A stretch of DNA of 64,000 bases, taken from Paenibacillus odorifer. GTDB lineage: Bacteria > Bacillota > Bacilli > Paenibacillales > Paenibacillaceae. Position 1 is the first letter of the stretch. Each line of letters begins with the position of its first letter. The stretch covers positions 310,001 to 374,000 of the forward strand of contig NZ_CP009428.1 in NCBI RefSeq assembly GCF_000758725.1, in the 5' to 3' direction. Positions 34,720 through 43,839 of this stretch are shown here, one piece after another. The notes under the pieces were generated by a model. The model searched no databases and was not told the origin of the DNA. It worked only from the letters and a program-made list of their open reading frames with translations. A program made the position numbers and the translations under genes.

Positions 34720-37017
34720 TCATACAGGAACTTCTCGTTGGTCCTTTGCCATAGGGGAACTACATAACGGGCAGGGCTTTGAGGTTAAATGATCCTCAGC
34801 TCCGCCCGCTTTCATGCGTGTCCAGCCAGGACAGGTATTGCTGGTACAATTCCATACCGGAACGACATGAGTTCTTGTCGCAGTTGTGCGACTGGTAGGT
34901 AAGGGTCTTGTTGTCACTGTTCTGCTCACCGTAGTCGTTGCTGTGGAGGAAACGGCAGAGCGGAAGGCTGATAACATGAAGCGGGAGACCTCTGCTTTTT
35001 TGCCTCGATGCCTCGCAGGTGAACTGATAAATAGCTCTTCCCGGGCTCTAGTAACAGCTACGTAAGCCAGTCTTCGCTCCTCTTCCAGTGCAGCCAAGCT
35101 TGAACTACCACTATTTGCAGCGGCCAGCTTGCGGTCCTTGAGCCGGTCGCCCTCCAGTGCGGAGCTATGCGGAAGAATTCCTTCAGAGGCTCCAATCAAA
35201 AAGACCACAGGAAACTCTAAGCCCTTGGATTTGTGAATGGTCATAAGCGCGATCCGATTCCCTTGTTCTTTGGTGCTTGGCTGACGATTATGTTCATTAC
35301 GTTCCGTAACATTATCTATGAAATCTAGAAAGGCAGGGATACTATCAAATCGCTCTGCAGACGATTCTAGTTCATCTAGCATTTCTTTTAACGTTTCGCG
35401 ATGCAAGGTTGCTTGATGCCGCTCATTCGCTTCGATGAAATAATCATAGAATTGCGTGCGGATCTGGCGGATCGCTTGGACTGGGGTTAACTCGCGCATA
35501 TTGCGAATTAGATCCAGCCGCTCTCTAAGCTTAGTGCCCTTGAAATCCTCCATGCCGGGCATGGACAACAGATGGATTAGTGGGCCTTGCTTTGGTTGTC
35601 TAGCTTCCATTTGCCGGATGTGATTCATACCTTTTTCACGGTTCATATATAGAGTAGGCAGGATGTTCTCCATAGCCGCAAAATTCCGCCGATTCACGGA
35701 GAGACGCATATGATCCACGACCGGGGAAATTAGCCAGTGTTCGTACAGTAATTGGCCTTCTCCATAATCAATATAGGGAATATCGCGTAAAAGAAGTAAT
35801 TCCAGAACGGCCCGGTTGCTGCTGGACGCTCTATATAACATGGCGAAGTCGCTATATTCTCTTTTGCCGCTCGAAACCTCGTTTAAAATATGCTCAACCA
35901 TCTGCTCAGCTTCCTCGTCTGCTGTCTGCGGACGCATATACCGGGGCTGACTCCCGCTGCCTTTGGCAGCTTGCAGGGTTTTGGAACGCCGGCGCGTATT
36001 GTGCCGGATAATACCGTTGCCGAGTCCGACTATAGCTGGACCAGAGCGGTAATTAATATCAAGTGTAATAACCCTTGCTCCCGGGTACAGCTTCTCGAAT
36101 TCCAGAATGAATTCACTGCGTGCCCCGTTGAAGGAATAAATCGTCTGGTCATCGTCGCCAACTACCATCAGATTATGCTGCGGGTGAGCAATCATTTTGA
36201 CTAACTCGTACTGCAAGGCATTTGTATCCTGGAACTCATCCACCATCACGTATAGATATCTCATCTGCAATTCCTGCAAAAGCGTTGGACGCTCCTTCAG
36301 CATCCGATAGGCGATTAAGAGGACATCATCGAAGTCGATTTTGAAATTGTCTAGTTTCCATTGTTCGTAGATTTCCAGAATGGATTTCATTTCTTTTTCA
36401 GCGGTGGTTCCTTCAGGCAAGCCTTCTACGGTACCCATGTTCATCTTGCAGGAAGAGAGCAGGGAGAGTAGCGTTTCCGGTGGATAGGCATCTTTAGGTA
36501 GCCCTAGCTCACGCATGATCTGTTTCAACAGGATGTGCTGGCGCCGCGTCTCACTGAAAATTTCTTGCTGCAATCCTTGTCTGCGCAAGAAAAATAAGAA
36601 AAAGGAATGAAAAGTACGGGCTTGCAGCCGCGCGACGTCCGCTGGGCCTACTCCCGGTAATAGGGCGATCCGCTCGCGCATTTCCGCCGCAGCTTTACTC
36701 GAAAAAGTCAGCAATAGCAGCTGACTTGGCGAGACGCCGCGCACGGACAACAAATAACCGGTTCTGCAGATCAGAACCGAGGTTTTGCCGGAGCCTGCGC
36801 CGGCCAGTGTTAGAAGCGGCCCTTTATGATGCCGTACCGCAGAAATCTGCGGACGGTTGAGCAGGATGCCGCCTTCTTCCAGCCTGCGGAAATAAGCGGA
36901 GTCCTCATCCTCTCGCTTCACCAGTTCTTGGCTTGTCTGCGCTGAGGCCACAGCCGCTTGCGGGATCCGCTCACCAGTAGCTCCCAGCGGGATAGTATGA
37001 AATAAAAGCTTATTCAA
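34720..37017 (-). CDS. Rep/UvrD-family superfamily 1 helicase with C-terminal zinc-ribbon-like tail
   Basis: About 765 residues. Helicase motifs in order: Walker A (LAGAGSGKTSVL), Ia (TFSSKAAAEMRER), II (DEFQDTNAL), III (VGDDDQTIYSFNGA), IV (LDINYRSGPAIV), V (LMTIHKSKGLEFPVVF) and VI (LAYVAVTRAREELF). The last 50 residues hold four cysteines (NCTSNTC and CPLC), an apparent zinc ribbon not present in PcrA. TTG 37017 with AAGGTG six bases upstream is the likely start, and ATG 37032 is an alternative. Upstream in-frame sequence reaches 37212 but without a ribosome site. Presumed role: DNA unwinding in repair or replication restart. Confidence 0.9.
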   Translation of the reverse strand: MNKLLFHTIPLGATGERIPQAAVASAQTSQELVKREDEDSAYFRRLEEGGILLNRPQISAVRHHKGPLLTLAGAGSGKTSVLICRTGYLLSVRGVSPSQLLLLTFSSKAAAEMRERIALLPGVGPADVARLQARTFHSFFLFFLRRQGLQQEIFSETRRQHILLKQIMRELGLPKDAYPPETLLSLLSSCKMNMGTVEGLPEGTTAEKEMKSILEIYEQWKLDNFKIDFDDVLLIAYRMLKERPTLLQELQMRYLYVMVDEFQDTNALQYELVKMIAHPQHNLMVVGDDDQTIYSFNGARSEFILEFEKLYPGARVITLDINYRSGPAIVGLGNGIIRHNTRRRSKTLQAAKGSGSQPRYMRPQTADEEAEQMVEHILNEVSSGKREYSDFAMLYRASSSNRAVLELLLLRDIPYIDYGEGQLLYEHWLISPVVDHMRLSVNRRNFAAMENILPTLYMNREKGMNHIRQMEARQPKQGPLIHLLSMPGMEDFKGTKLRERLDLIRNMRELTPVQAIRQIRTQFYDYFIEANERHQATLHRETLKEMLDELESSAERFDSIPAFLDFIDNVTERNEHNRQPSTKEQGNRIALMTIHKSKGLEFPVVFLIGASEGILPHSSALEGDRLKDRKLAAANSGSSSLAALEEERRLAYVAVTRAREELFISSPARHRGKKAEVSRFMLSAFRSAVSSTATTTVSRTVTTRPLPTSRTTATRTHVVPVWNCTSNTCPGWTRMKAGGAEDHLTSKPCPLCSSPMAKDQREVPV

Positions 37018-37209
37018 TAGATTCACCTTCATTATTTCTGTATAGAGTAGTGATCTCAACAAACCTAGTTCTATGATGTTTGAGTTCATCTTAAAATGTG
37101 CCGAAAATTTAGCCAATCTACAATATACCATCCCAAGCTTTTTGCTGCACAGGAAAAGTGTTGGATATTGAGCCAGTAAAAATCTGGGGATTGTTGTGGG
37201 AGTGGGACA

Positions 37210-38446
37210 CAACGGTGGTATAAATACCGTAGATAGGTAGGGTTGTAGCTGCGCGGGCGAAATGTACAGTATAAATCCCGTAGATTGGGTGGAATGTGGC
37301 TGCGCGGGTGAAATGTACGGTATAAATCCCGTAGATAGGCTGGAAAGTGGCTGCGTGGGCGGAATGTACGGTATAAATCCCGTAGATTGGGTGGAATGTG
37401 GCTGCGCGGGTGAAATGTACGGTATAAATCCCGCAGATTAGCTGGAATGTGGCTGCGTAGACGGAATGTGCGGTATAAATCCCGTAGATTAGTTGGAATG
37501 TGGCTGCGTGGGCGGAATGTACGGTATAAATCCCGCAGATTAGCTGGATCGTAGCTGCGCGGGCGAAATGTACAGTATAAATCCCGTAGATTAGCTGGAT
37601 CGTGGCTGCGCGGGTGAAATGTACGGTATAAATCCTGCAGATTAGCTGGATCGTGGCTGTGCGGGCGGAATGTACGGTATAAATCCCGTAGATAGGCTGG
37701 AATGTGGCTGCGTGGACGGAATGTGCGGTATAAATCCCGTAGATAGGTAGGATTGTGGCTGCGTGGGCGGAATGTACGGTATAAATCCCGCAGATTAGCT
37801 GGAATGTGGCTGCGTGGGTGAAATGTACGGTAAAAATCCCGCAGATTAGCTGGATCGTGGCTGCGTGGGTGAAATGTACGGTAAAAATCCCGTAGATTAG
37901 CTGGAATGTGGCTGCGCGGGCGAAATGTACGGTAAAAATCCCGCAGATTAGCTGGATCGTGGCTGCGCGGACGGAATGTGCGGTATAAATCCCGTAGATA
38001 GGTAGGATTGTGGCTGCGTGGGCGGAATGTACGGTATAAATCCCTTAGATAGGCTGAATTGTGGCTGCGTGGGCGAAATGTACAGTAAAAATCCCGTAGA
38101 TTGGGTGGAAAGTGGCAGTGTCGGCGGAATGTGAGGCATAAATCCCGCAGATTAGCTGGATCGTGGCTGCGCGGGTGAAATGTACGGTATAAATCCCGTA
38201 GATAGGCAAGAATGTGGCTGCGTGGGCGGAATGTGCGGTATAAATCCCGCAGATTAGCTGGAATGTGGCTGCGTGGGCGGAATGTACGGTAAAAATCCCG
38301 CAGATAGGCAGGAATGTGGCTACGTGGGCGGAATGTGCGGTATAAATCCCGCAGATTAGCTGGAATGTGGCTGCGTGGGCGGAATGTGCGGTATAAATCC
38401 CGTAGATTGGCTGGAATGTGGCAGTGTCGGCGAAATGAGAGGCATA
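37210..38446. repeat. Array of 24 tandem 51-bp repeats
   Basis: The anchor AAATCC (or close variant) recurs every 51 bases from 37222 to 38395 with no insertion or deletion, giving 24 units plus a decayed 25th at 38446. Units differ by scattered substitutions, for example GATTAGCTGG, GATTGGGTGG or GATAGGCTGG after CCCGTA/CCCGCA. There are no unique spacers, so it is not CRISPR. 51 is 17 codons, and one minus-strand frame has no stop across the whole array (about 37089-38483), but that frame has no ATG, GTG or TTG within the array. No gene is assigned. Confidence 0.95.
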
Positions 38447-38448
38447 TT

Positions 38449-38574
38449 CGCCCTACTAAAGGGCGCTGGGTGCAGGTCTGTTTCTATTTTTATAATATAA
38501 AAATTTCCGCCCCGCGCATCGCAGAATTGTCCAGCGCACGTTTGCCACTCCCCTGAACAATTCTGTGATGCCCA
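38449..38574. repeat. Cluster of palindromes at the array's right edge
   Basis: Three hairpin-forming units follow the array: CGCCC/GGGCG (38449-38465), ATTTTTATA/TATAAAAAT (38486-38504), and a 17-bp imperfect inverted repeat beginning ATCGCAGAATTG and ending CAATTCTGTGAT (38518-38574). Confidence 0.7.
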
Positions 38575-38632
38575 TTCCCTTTTCCTATCATGCTCATATC
38601 CTAAAGCAAAAACATGATATGGAGATGACCCT

Positions 38633-39469
38633 ATGCCCTCGCCCAGTAAGGTCCGCATCAGACATGCCGTTACTATAGACGTACTGATTCCCGCGATTGA
38701 AAAAGATTTACAGACCCTTCCCCATGTGATTGACGCTGTTAGAAAGCATGTTAAGCATCCCATCGGCCGGATATTAATTGTTGCTCCCAAAAAGAAACGG
38801 ATGATTGAGTTCTGTCGCACAAAAGGCTGTACCTTTATTGATGAGAATACGGTGCTGCCGATTACGAAAAAAGACATTCATTACCGCTCACGCACCTGGG
38901 AACGTTCCGGCTGGCTATTCCAACAGCTGCTGAAGCTGAATGGCGACAAGCTCTGCACGGCGGATTATTTTCTGGTTATTGATGCCGATACCGTTCTGAT
39001 CACCCCCCACCGTTTTCGGGCGGACGGCAAGACACTCTTTTACAGCCGGAACTGGAGCCAACCACAGTATTTTGTAACCTATAGGAAACTCATGGGCCGC
39101 AAGGTGACCGCAAAATCGTCATTTGTGACCCATTATATGCTGTTTGAACGCAGTCAATTGACTCAAATGAAAAGAGAGATAGAAGCAAAACACCAAATGC
39201 CTTGGTATCGAGCTATTTTACACAGTATGAACCGTTCCAAGCAATTTGCCTTTTCTGAATTCGAAACCTATGCCAATTACCTGTATTCGAAGAATCGCGA
39301 GGGAATGAAGATTCAAAAAGCGCGTAATAAAGGTCTCCATATGAATGCAGGACAGCTATCCAAGCAGAGAGTGAATCAGCTGGCTGAGAAGTATAGATCA
39401 TTGTCTTTTCATAAACGAAAGGGGTATGTGAGAACACCGGGGGCTAAATCCAGCGCAGGGGGGCGATAG
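38633..39469 (+). CDS. DUF6492-like glycosyltransferase-related protein
   Basis: 278 residues, soluble and basic. The region TIDVLIPAIEKDLQTLPHVI and the DxD-like VIDADTVLI suggest a GT-A nucleotide-sugar fold. THYMLFERSQL, FSEFETYANYLY and a basic C-terminal third follow. This fits the DUF6492 group by memory. It is two bases before a ManC-like gene, so a sugar-transfer role in envelope or spore glycan is plausible. Acceptor and donor unknown. Confidence 0.7.
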   Translation: MPSPSKVRIRHAVTIDVLIPAIEKDLQTLPHVIDAVRKHVKHPIGRILIVAPKKKRMIEFCRTKGCTFIDENTVLPITKKDIHYRSRTWERSGWLFQQLLKLNGDKLCTADYFLVIDADTVLITPHRFRADGKTLFYSRNWSQPQYFVTYRKLMGRKVTAKSSFVTHYMLFERSQLTQMKREIEAKHQMPWYRAILHSMNRSKQFAFSEFETYANYLYSKNREGMKIQKARNKGLHMNAGQLSKQRVNQLAEKYRSLSFHKRKGYVRTPGAKSSAGGR

Positions 39470-39471
39470 GG

Positions 39472-40851
39472 TTGCAGATCGTACTCCTTTCAGGGGGATC
39501 GGGGAAGCGGTTATGGCCGCTATCAAATGAGATCAGGTCTAAAGCTTTTTTAAGGCTGCTTCCAACAGAAGCTGGCGGTGTGGAGTCGATGATCGAGCGG
39601 GTATGCAGAGGGCTGGAAGAAGTAGGCTTGTTGGATTCAAGCTGCATTGTGACTCATCGCAGTCAGGTGGAGATTACTCGCAAATCCGTTGGTGCTCAAG
39701 TCCCTTTATTAGCGGAGCCGCAGAAACGGGGGACTTTTACTGCAGTAGCTCTGGCGGCAAGTTATCTGCATTCTGTGAAGGGTATGGACTCAAAAGAGAT
39801 CGTAGTGGTCATTCCGGTGGATTCGTATGTGGAGACTTCTTTTTTTAAGCAGCTTCATCAATTTCCTAGTGTACTTGCCGAATCACAAGCAGATATTGCT
39901 TTGATTGGTGTTTTACCTGAATTTCCTTCTACACAGTTCGGTTATATTCTGCCTGGTGAAGGGTCAGGGGTAGGAGGGACGTCTTTTTTAAATGTTGAGC
40001 AGTTTGCAGAGAAACCGAACGAATCGACAGCGGCTGAGTTCATTTCTCAGGGAGGACTGTGGAATTGCGGCGTGTTTTCCTGCTCATTAGGATATTTGCT
40101 ATCAAGTATGAAGGAACGGAATCTTCCAGTAGATTACATGGAGTTTTTGGGGCATTATGATCAATTGCCAGAACGAAGCTTTGACTATGAGGTGCTGGAA
40201 CACACACGGTGTGCGGTAGTGATCCCCTATATTGGGGTATGGGCGGATATTGGCAGCTGGGATGCGCTTGTTCCCCATTTGCAAGGAACGGTGATTGGCG
40301 AGGGGAGTATCTCAGAGGATTCAAAAGGTACCCATTTGATCAACGAACTCTCTTGTCCTGTGCATATCATCGGCGCTCCTGGTTTAATCGTGGCGGCAGG
40401 GCCAGATGGTATATTGGTAGCTGGGATAGAGCAGGCAAAACGAATTAAGCAGAAGCTGGAGGGCCATGCGGCGAAGCCGATGATTGAAGAAAAACGCTGG
40501 GGCACCTCACGCATTTTGGACTTCTCTCGCACGGCAGCAGGTATTGAGGTTACGACCTCCAAAATAACCATTTTGGCAGGTGAGCACACCAGTTACCATT
40601 TTCATCAACATACTAAAGAAGTTTGGTCTTTTCTTTCTGGAAATGGAGAATACCGGATGAATGGTCATCTTCATACGGTTGCCGCCGGGGACACGGTCAC
40701 GGTTCCTGCTGGTACGAAGCATGGGCTGCGGGCAATTACAGCGCTCGAATTGATTATCATTGAACTGTTGGAATTTCCTGAGGTGGATGACTATGTACGA
40801 GTGTCTGCCGAATGGGAGGGGGAGGACAGCTTCCTTGATGATTTAGGATGA
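39472..40851 (+). CDS. Divergent ManC-like sugar-phosphate nucleotidyltransferase with C-terminal cupin
   Basis: 459 residues. The N-terminal half resembles GDP-mannose pyrophosphorylase (LLSGGSGKRLWPLS, FPSTQFGYILP, QFAEKPNES, WADIGSWDAL), and the C-terminal 110 residues form an isomerase-type cupin (SYHFHQHTKEVWSFLSG). The usual GTR and PKQ positions are altered (GKR and SKA). Type II ManC proteins catalyse both mannose-6-phosphate isomerisation and GDP-mannose formation; the altered loop makes this activity uncertain. TTG start, two bases after the DUF6492-like gene. The rich neighbourhood of coat-type genes suggests a surface-glycan role. Confidence 0.82.
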   Translation: MQIVLLSGGSGKRLWPLSNEIRSKAFLRLLPTEAGGVESMIERVCRGLEEVGLLDSSCIVTHRSQVEITRKSVGAQVPLLAEPQKRGTFTAVALAASYLHSVKGMDSKEIVVVIPVDSYVETSFFKQLHQFPSVLAESQADIALIGVLPEFPSTQFGYILPGEGSGVGGTSFLNVEQFAEKPNESTAAEFISQGGLWNCGVFSCSLGYLLSSMKERNLPVDYMEFLGHYDQLPERSFDYEVLEHTRCAVVIPYIGVWADIGSWDALVPHLQGTVIGEGSISEDSKGTHLINELSCPVHIIGAPGLIVAAGPDGILVAGIEQAKRIKQKLEGHAAKPMIEEKRWGTSRILDFSRTAAGIEVTTSKITILAGEHTSYHFHQHTKEVWSFLSGNGEYRMNGHLHTVAAGDTVTVPAGTKHGLRAITALELIIIELLEFPEVDDYVRVSAEWEGEDSFLDDLG

Positions 40852-41244
40852 ATGGAAAGGTAGTTCGCTTTAACCCGGAGGCTGTTATAGATATGGATAG
40901 ATTGCGCGGCTGAAATGAAATAGATGTATCCAGTGCAACTATTTCGTGGAGTAGCGAATGCCTTGCGATATAGATGTAGTTTGTACAGTTAAAAATAGCG
41001 AATTTTTGCGTTTTGAATAAATTTGCTGAATATAAATGTACAGAGTGCAATTAAATCCGAATTAGCTCTTAAAAGAGAGCATTTAACTGTACGAAGTACA
41101 ACAAATTCTTGAGAGGGACGGGGGATGCAATAGGCAAGCCACAGTAAGCTGCAGGAAAGCGATAAGTAAGCTATAGGTAAGCCACAAGTAAGCTATAGGC
41201 ACTCCACGAGCTAAACCTAAAGTGTAAATGAGAGACCCCTGCCT
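40852..41244. repeat. Intergenic region with degenerate direct repeats
   Basis: No gene seen. A degenerate element with ATAGATGTA or ATAAATGTA recurs near 40920, 40970 and 41032, each followed by a GTGCAA or TACAGTTAA-like stretch. Further right, AAGTAAGCTATAGG occurs twice (about 41165 and 41188) among GTAAGCCACA copies. Confidence 0.55.
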
Positions 41245-41302
41245 AACAAAAATAAACCCACAAATAGCACCGTGAGCAGAACTGCCCACGATGCTATTTG
41301 TG
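41245..41302 (-). terminator. Terminator of the Cof-type HAD gene
   Basis: CACAAATAGCA (41259-41269) pairs with TGCTATTTGTG (41292-41302), with inner GTG/CAC and GCA/TGC pairs. A T-rich tract follows on the minus strand. Confidence 0.75.
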
Positions 41303-41324
41303 CATTCACTGCTTTATACAGAAA

Positions 41325-42197
41325 TTATTCTTTAGAATTTCTATTCAAAAGATGCTCAATTCCTGCCGCGACTCCGTTTTCCTCATTGCTGGTGGTAATG
41401 AATTCCGCCATTTCCTTAAGGATTGGCGCAGCGTTAGCCATAGCAATCCGGTAGCCGGCCTTCTCGAACATCGGCTGATCGTTATAACTGTCGCCCATGA
41501 CAGCTACATCCGCTAGCGAGATACCATAATGGTCAGCAAGCATGGTTACACCGGAGCCTTTGTTGGCCTCTTCATGGTTAATCTCGATATTATTCACATG
41601 GGAGGCGGTGATAATTAAGCCCGGAATAGCCGCGAAGCGGGTGGAGGCTTCCTTGAGCAGCTCTCGGTTTAGAGAAAAAGCCAATGTTTTATAAATAACA
41701 TTTTCCTCCTTGCTCCACACCTCTTCCATACTCTCCACATAGGTTACCGCTGCTTGTTGAAACTGTTGATCGATCATTGCTTTCAGCAGCCAGCTGACTT
41801 CTTCAGGAACTTCTTCATCGCTTAGTGCAGATAATTTCTCTAACCGTACACGTTTGTTCAGCTCTACATAAACGTTATCCTCAGTGTAAACCTCGTAATA
41901 CAAGTCCGGAATTTCGTTCATCCAGCGCAGAGCGGGAATGATGTCCGCTTTATTCAGCGGCGTGCTTGCCGCGAGGGTGCGATCAGATAATGTGACGACT
42001 GCGCCATTTAGACTGACTACAGGACATTCCAGATCCGCTAGCCGAAGCTGACGTTCTGCATCCATAAAAGAGCGCCCTGTAGCAATGATAACAATGTGAC
42101 CTAGTTTCTGAGCTTTTATAATAGCTTCGCGGTTTTTTGGACTGATGTTTCCTTCTTCGTTCAGTAATGTTCCATCCATATCTAAAGCAATCAGCAT
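41325..42197 (-). CDS. Cof-type HAD-superfamily phosphatase
   Basis: 290 residues. Motif I (IALDMDGTLLNE), motif II (IIATGRSF), the cap type C2B, the Lys and GVTMLADHYGI segment, and motif IV (VMGDSYNDQPMFEKAG) define the Cof/YidA-like group, which dephosphorylates small sugar or cofactor phosphates. The typical NHEEANKGSG segment before the Lys is present. Single-gene unit with its own terminator. Confidence 0.9.
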   Translation of the reverse strand: MLIALDMDGTLLNEEGNISPKNREAIIKAQKLGHIVIIATGRSFMDAERQLRLADLECPVVSLNGAVVTLSDRTLAASTPLNKADIIPALRWMNEIPDLYYEVYTEDNVYVELNKRVRLEKLSALSDEEVPEEVSWLLKAMIDQQFQQAAVTYVESMEEVWSKEENVIYKTLAFSLNRELLKEASTRFAAIPGLIITASHVNNIEINHEEANKGSGVTMLADHYGISLADVAVMGDSYNDQPMFEKAGYRIAMANAAPILKEMAEFITTSNEENGVAAGIEHLLNRNSKE

Positions 42198-42502
42198 ATT
42201 GTATGAGCTCCTTTTCCAGGTAAAGTGGTACTTTTTAAGGGGTATTGAAACGTTACTTGTATCTTATCATTAATATTCTGAAAACCAAAAACCATTTTCA
42301 TGCAACTGTACAATAATGAACGTCCAACAGGAGATAAAAGGTTTTTACAGTATATTTTTAGAAAATAGTTCAGTCGTGGTACAATAGTTGTCAAACTAAC
42401 CGACTAGCCGAATCTATCGTCAGCTTATGTTCGAGGAACGTGACCGACGGTATTTTTCCTGCGTAAGGACATCGGCAGCTGCTTATGTAAAGGGGACTAT
42501 TT

Positions 42503-43744
42503 ATGAGATCCAAAAACTTAGCCACCATGTCACTCGCCTTTATGGCATGTGGGTTTCTGATTACACTGTTTCTACCTGAAAACCTTGCCGTGATTCTACT
42601 GAGAGGTGGTTTCGAGGCCGGTTTGGTGGGGGGGATTGCCGACTGGTTCGCGGTAACGGCGTTGTTCCGCCATCCGATGGGATTACGTATTCCACATACC
42701 TCACTACTGCTCAAGAATCGCGATAAGATCATCCAATCACTAATCACCGCGATGGAGACTGAGCTTCTTAACAAGGAAAGCATTGAGAACAAGCTGCGTA
42801 AGTTTGGCTTTATATCAATGGGCTCCAAGCTGCTGACAAAGTTTTTTAGTAAAAAGAAGGCAAGAGTACAAATATTGGAGCAGCTTGGCGAATTCGTGTC
42901 TCGTCTTCCGGTAGAGAAGGCAGTACCGTTTCTGCAAAAGGCAGCCTCCGAATATGTTCGTGAAGCTGAGCTTGGCGCTGCGGCTGATAAAATAGTTACT
43001 AAGTTAATGAATGACGGTAAAGATGTAGCTGCTCTGGACTATGCGCTGGAAGGGGTATCTAATTGGAGCGGACGTCCTGAAACGAAAGCTATGCTGGGCA
43101 AGATCGCCAGCGAGAAATTGGCTGAAGTGAAGCTTGGCGGACTTAAAGGCATGGCCTTTCAGGCTTTTGTCGGGTTTATGGATGCAGATATGCTTGGTGA
43201 AATGCTGCAAGGTATGTTGCAGTCCGGTATCCGCGATTTTCGGGAAGAGGATAGCCCATACCGTGAAGAGATTATCCGTGAGATTCGAGTGGCCCTGTTC
43301 CAGATTGTTAATGATGAGGCTAGACTGGCTTCATTAAAAGAATGGGCACTGAATGAGCTTGAAGGCGAAGCAGCAACCGCATTTCTGCATACGCAATTGG
43401 AGAACATTCGCAGCAAAGCAATTTCCCTACTGGAAGAAGATCGGGCGGCTGGCGGACGCAAGCTGTTCACGTTATATACCCTGCTTGTACGTCGTATTGG
43501 TAAGGAACAAGAATGGATCAGTAGCTGGGAAGAGCGGATTCGCGCTTCATTAATTGCTTTTGTAGAGGCTAACCACTACAGAATAGGTCTTTTGGTAAAA
43601 GAGAATCTGGACAGCATGGATGACGCTAGTCTAGTGAATATGTTGGAAGATAAAGTGGGTAAAGATCTGCAATGGATTCGTGTGAACGGAGCCTTATGCG
43701 GGTTTGTCGTAGGGCTTGTGCTTACAGTTATTCAATTGATTTGA
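42503..43744 (+). CDS. DUF445 membrane protein (YheB-like)
   Basis: 413 residues. N-terminal membrane segment (FMACGFLITLFLP), then the family hallmark GGIADWFAVTALFRHPMG and LLLKNRDKIIQSL. A long helical cytosolic or external domain follows, with a C-terminal membrane segment (GALCGFVVGLVLTVIQL). DUF445 proteins are of unknown function, and some Bacillus members are sporulation-associated. The long 5' region (42398-42502) between a possible TACAAT -10 element (near 42378) and the ATG holds nothing I recognise. Confidence 0.88.
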   Translation: MRSKNLATMSLAFMACGFLITLFLPENLAVILLRGGFEAGLVGGIADWFAVTALFRHPMGLRIPHTSLLLKNRDKIIQSLITAMETELLNKESIENKLRKFGFISMGSKLLTKFFSKKKARVQILEQLGEFVSRLPVEKAVPFLQKAASEYVREAELGAAADKIVTKLMNDGKDVAALDYALEGVSNWSGRPETKAMLGKIASEKLAEVKLGGLKGMAFQAFVGFMDADMLGEMLQGMLQSGIRDFREEDSPYREEIIREIRVALFQIVNDEARLASLKEWALNELEGEAATAFLHTQLENIRSKAISLLEEDRAAGGRKLFTLYTLLVRRIGKEQEWISSWEERIRASLIAFVEANHYRIGLLVKENLDSMDDASLVNMLEDKVGKDLQWIRVNGALCGFVVGLVLTVIQLI

Positions 43745-43790
43745 ATTGAAGGAAATTACCTATTTAATGTAAAATTCACAAAAAAAGCAG

Positions 43791-43828
43791 AGCAGCGATT
43801 CTCCCGTGTTGGAGGATCGCTGCTTTTT
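43791..43828 (+). terminator. Intrinsic terminator after the DUF445 gene
   Basis: AGCAGCGAT / ATCGCTGCT with inner CTCC/GGAG and five T residues. Confidence 0.88.
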
Positions 43829-43839
43829 GTTGTTGCTTA

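Noticed and set aside
37018..37212. Extended N-terminus of the helicase
   Set aside because: The upstream in-frame part has no ribosome site and codes for an atypical hydrophobic stretch; the TTG at 37017 has a proper site.
37210..38446. CRISPR array
   Set aside because: Repeats are directly adjacent with no unique spacers, and no cas genes are in the window.
38356..38877. Minus-strand open frame of 173 codons crossing the array edge
   Set aside because: It lacks a ribosome site, overlaps a well-supported plus-strand gene and its content is the translated repeat.
41083..41289. Minus-strand short open frame in the intergenic repeats
   Set aside because: It reads through degenerate repeats and the terminator arm, with no ribosome site.
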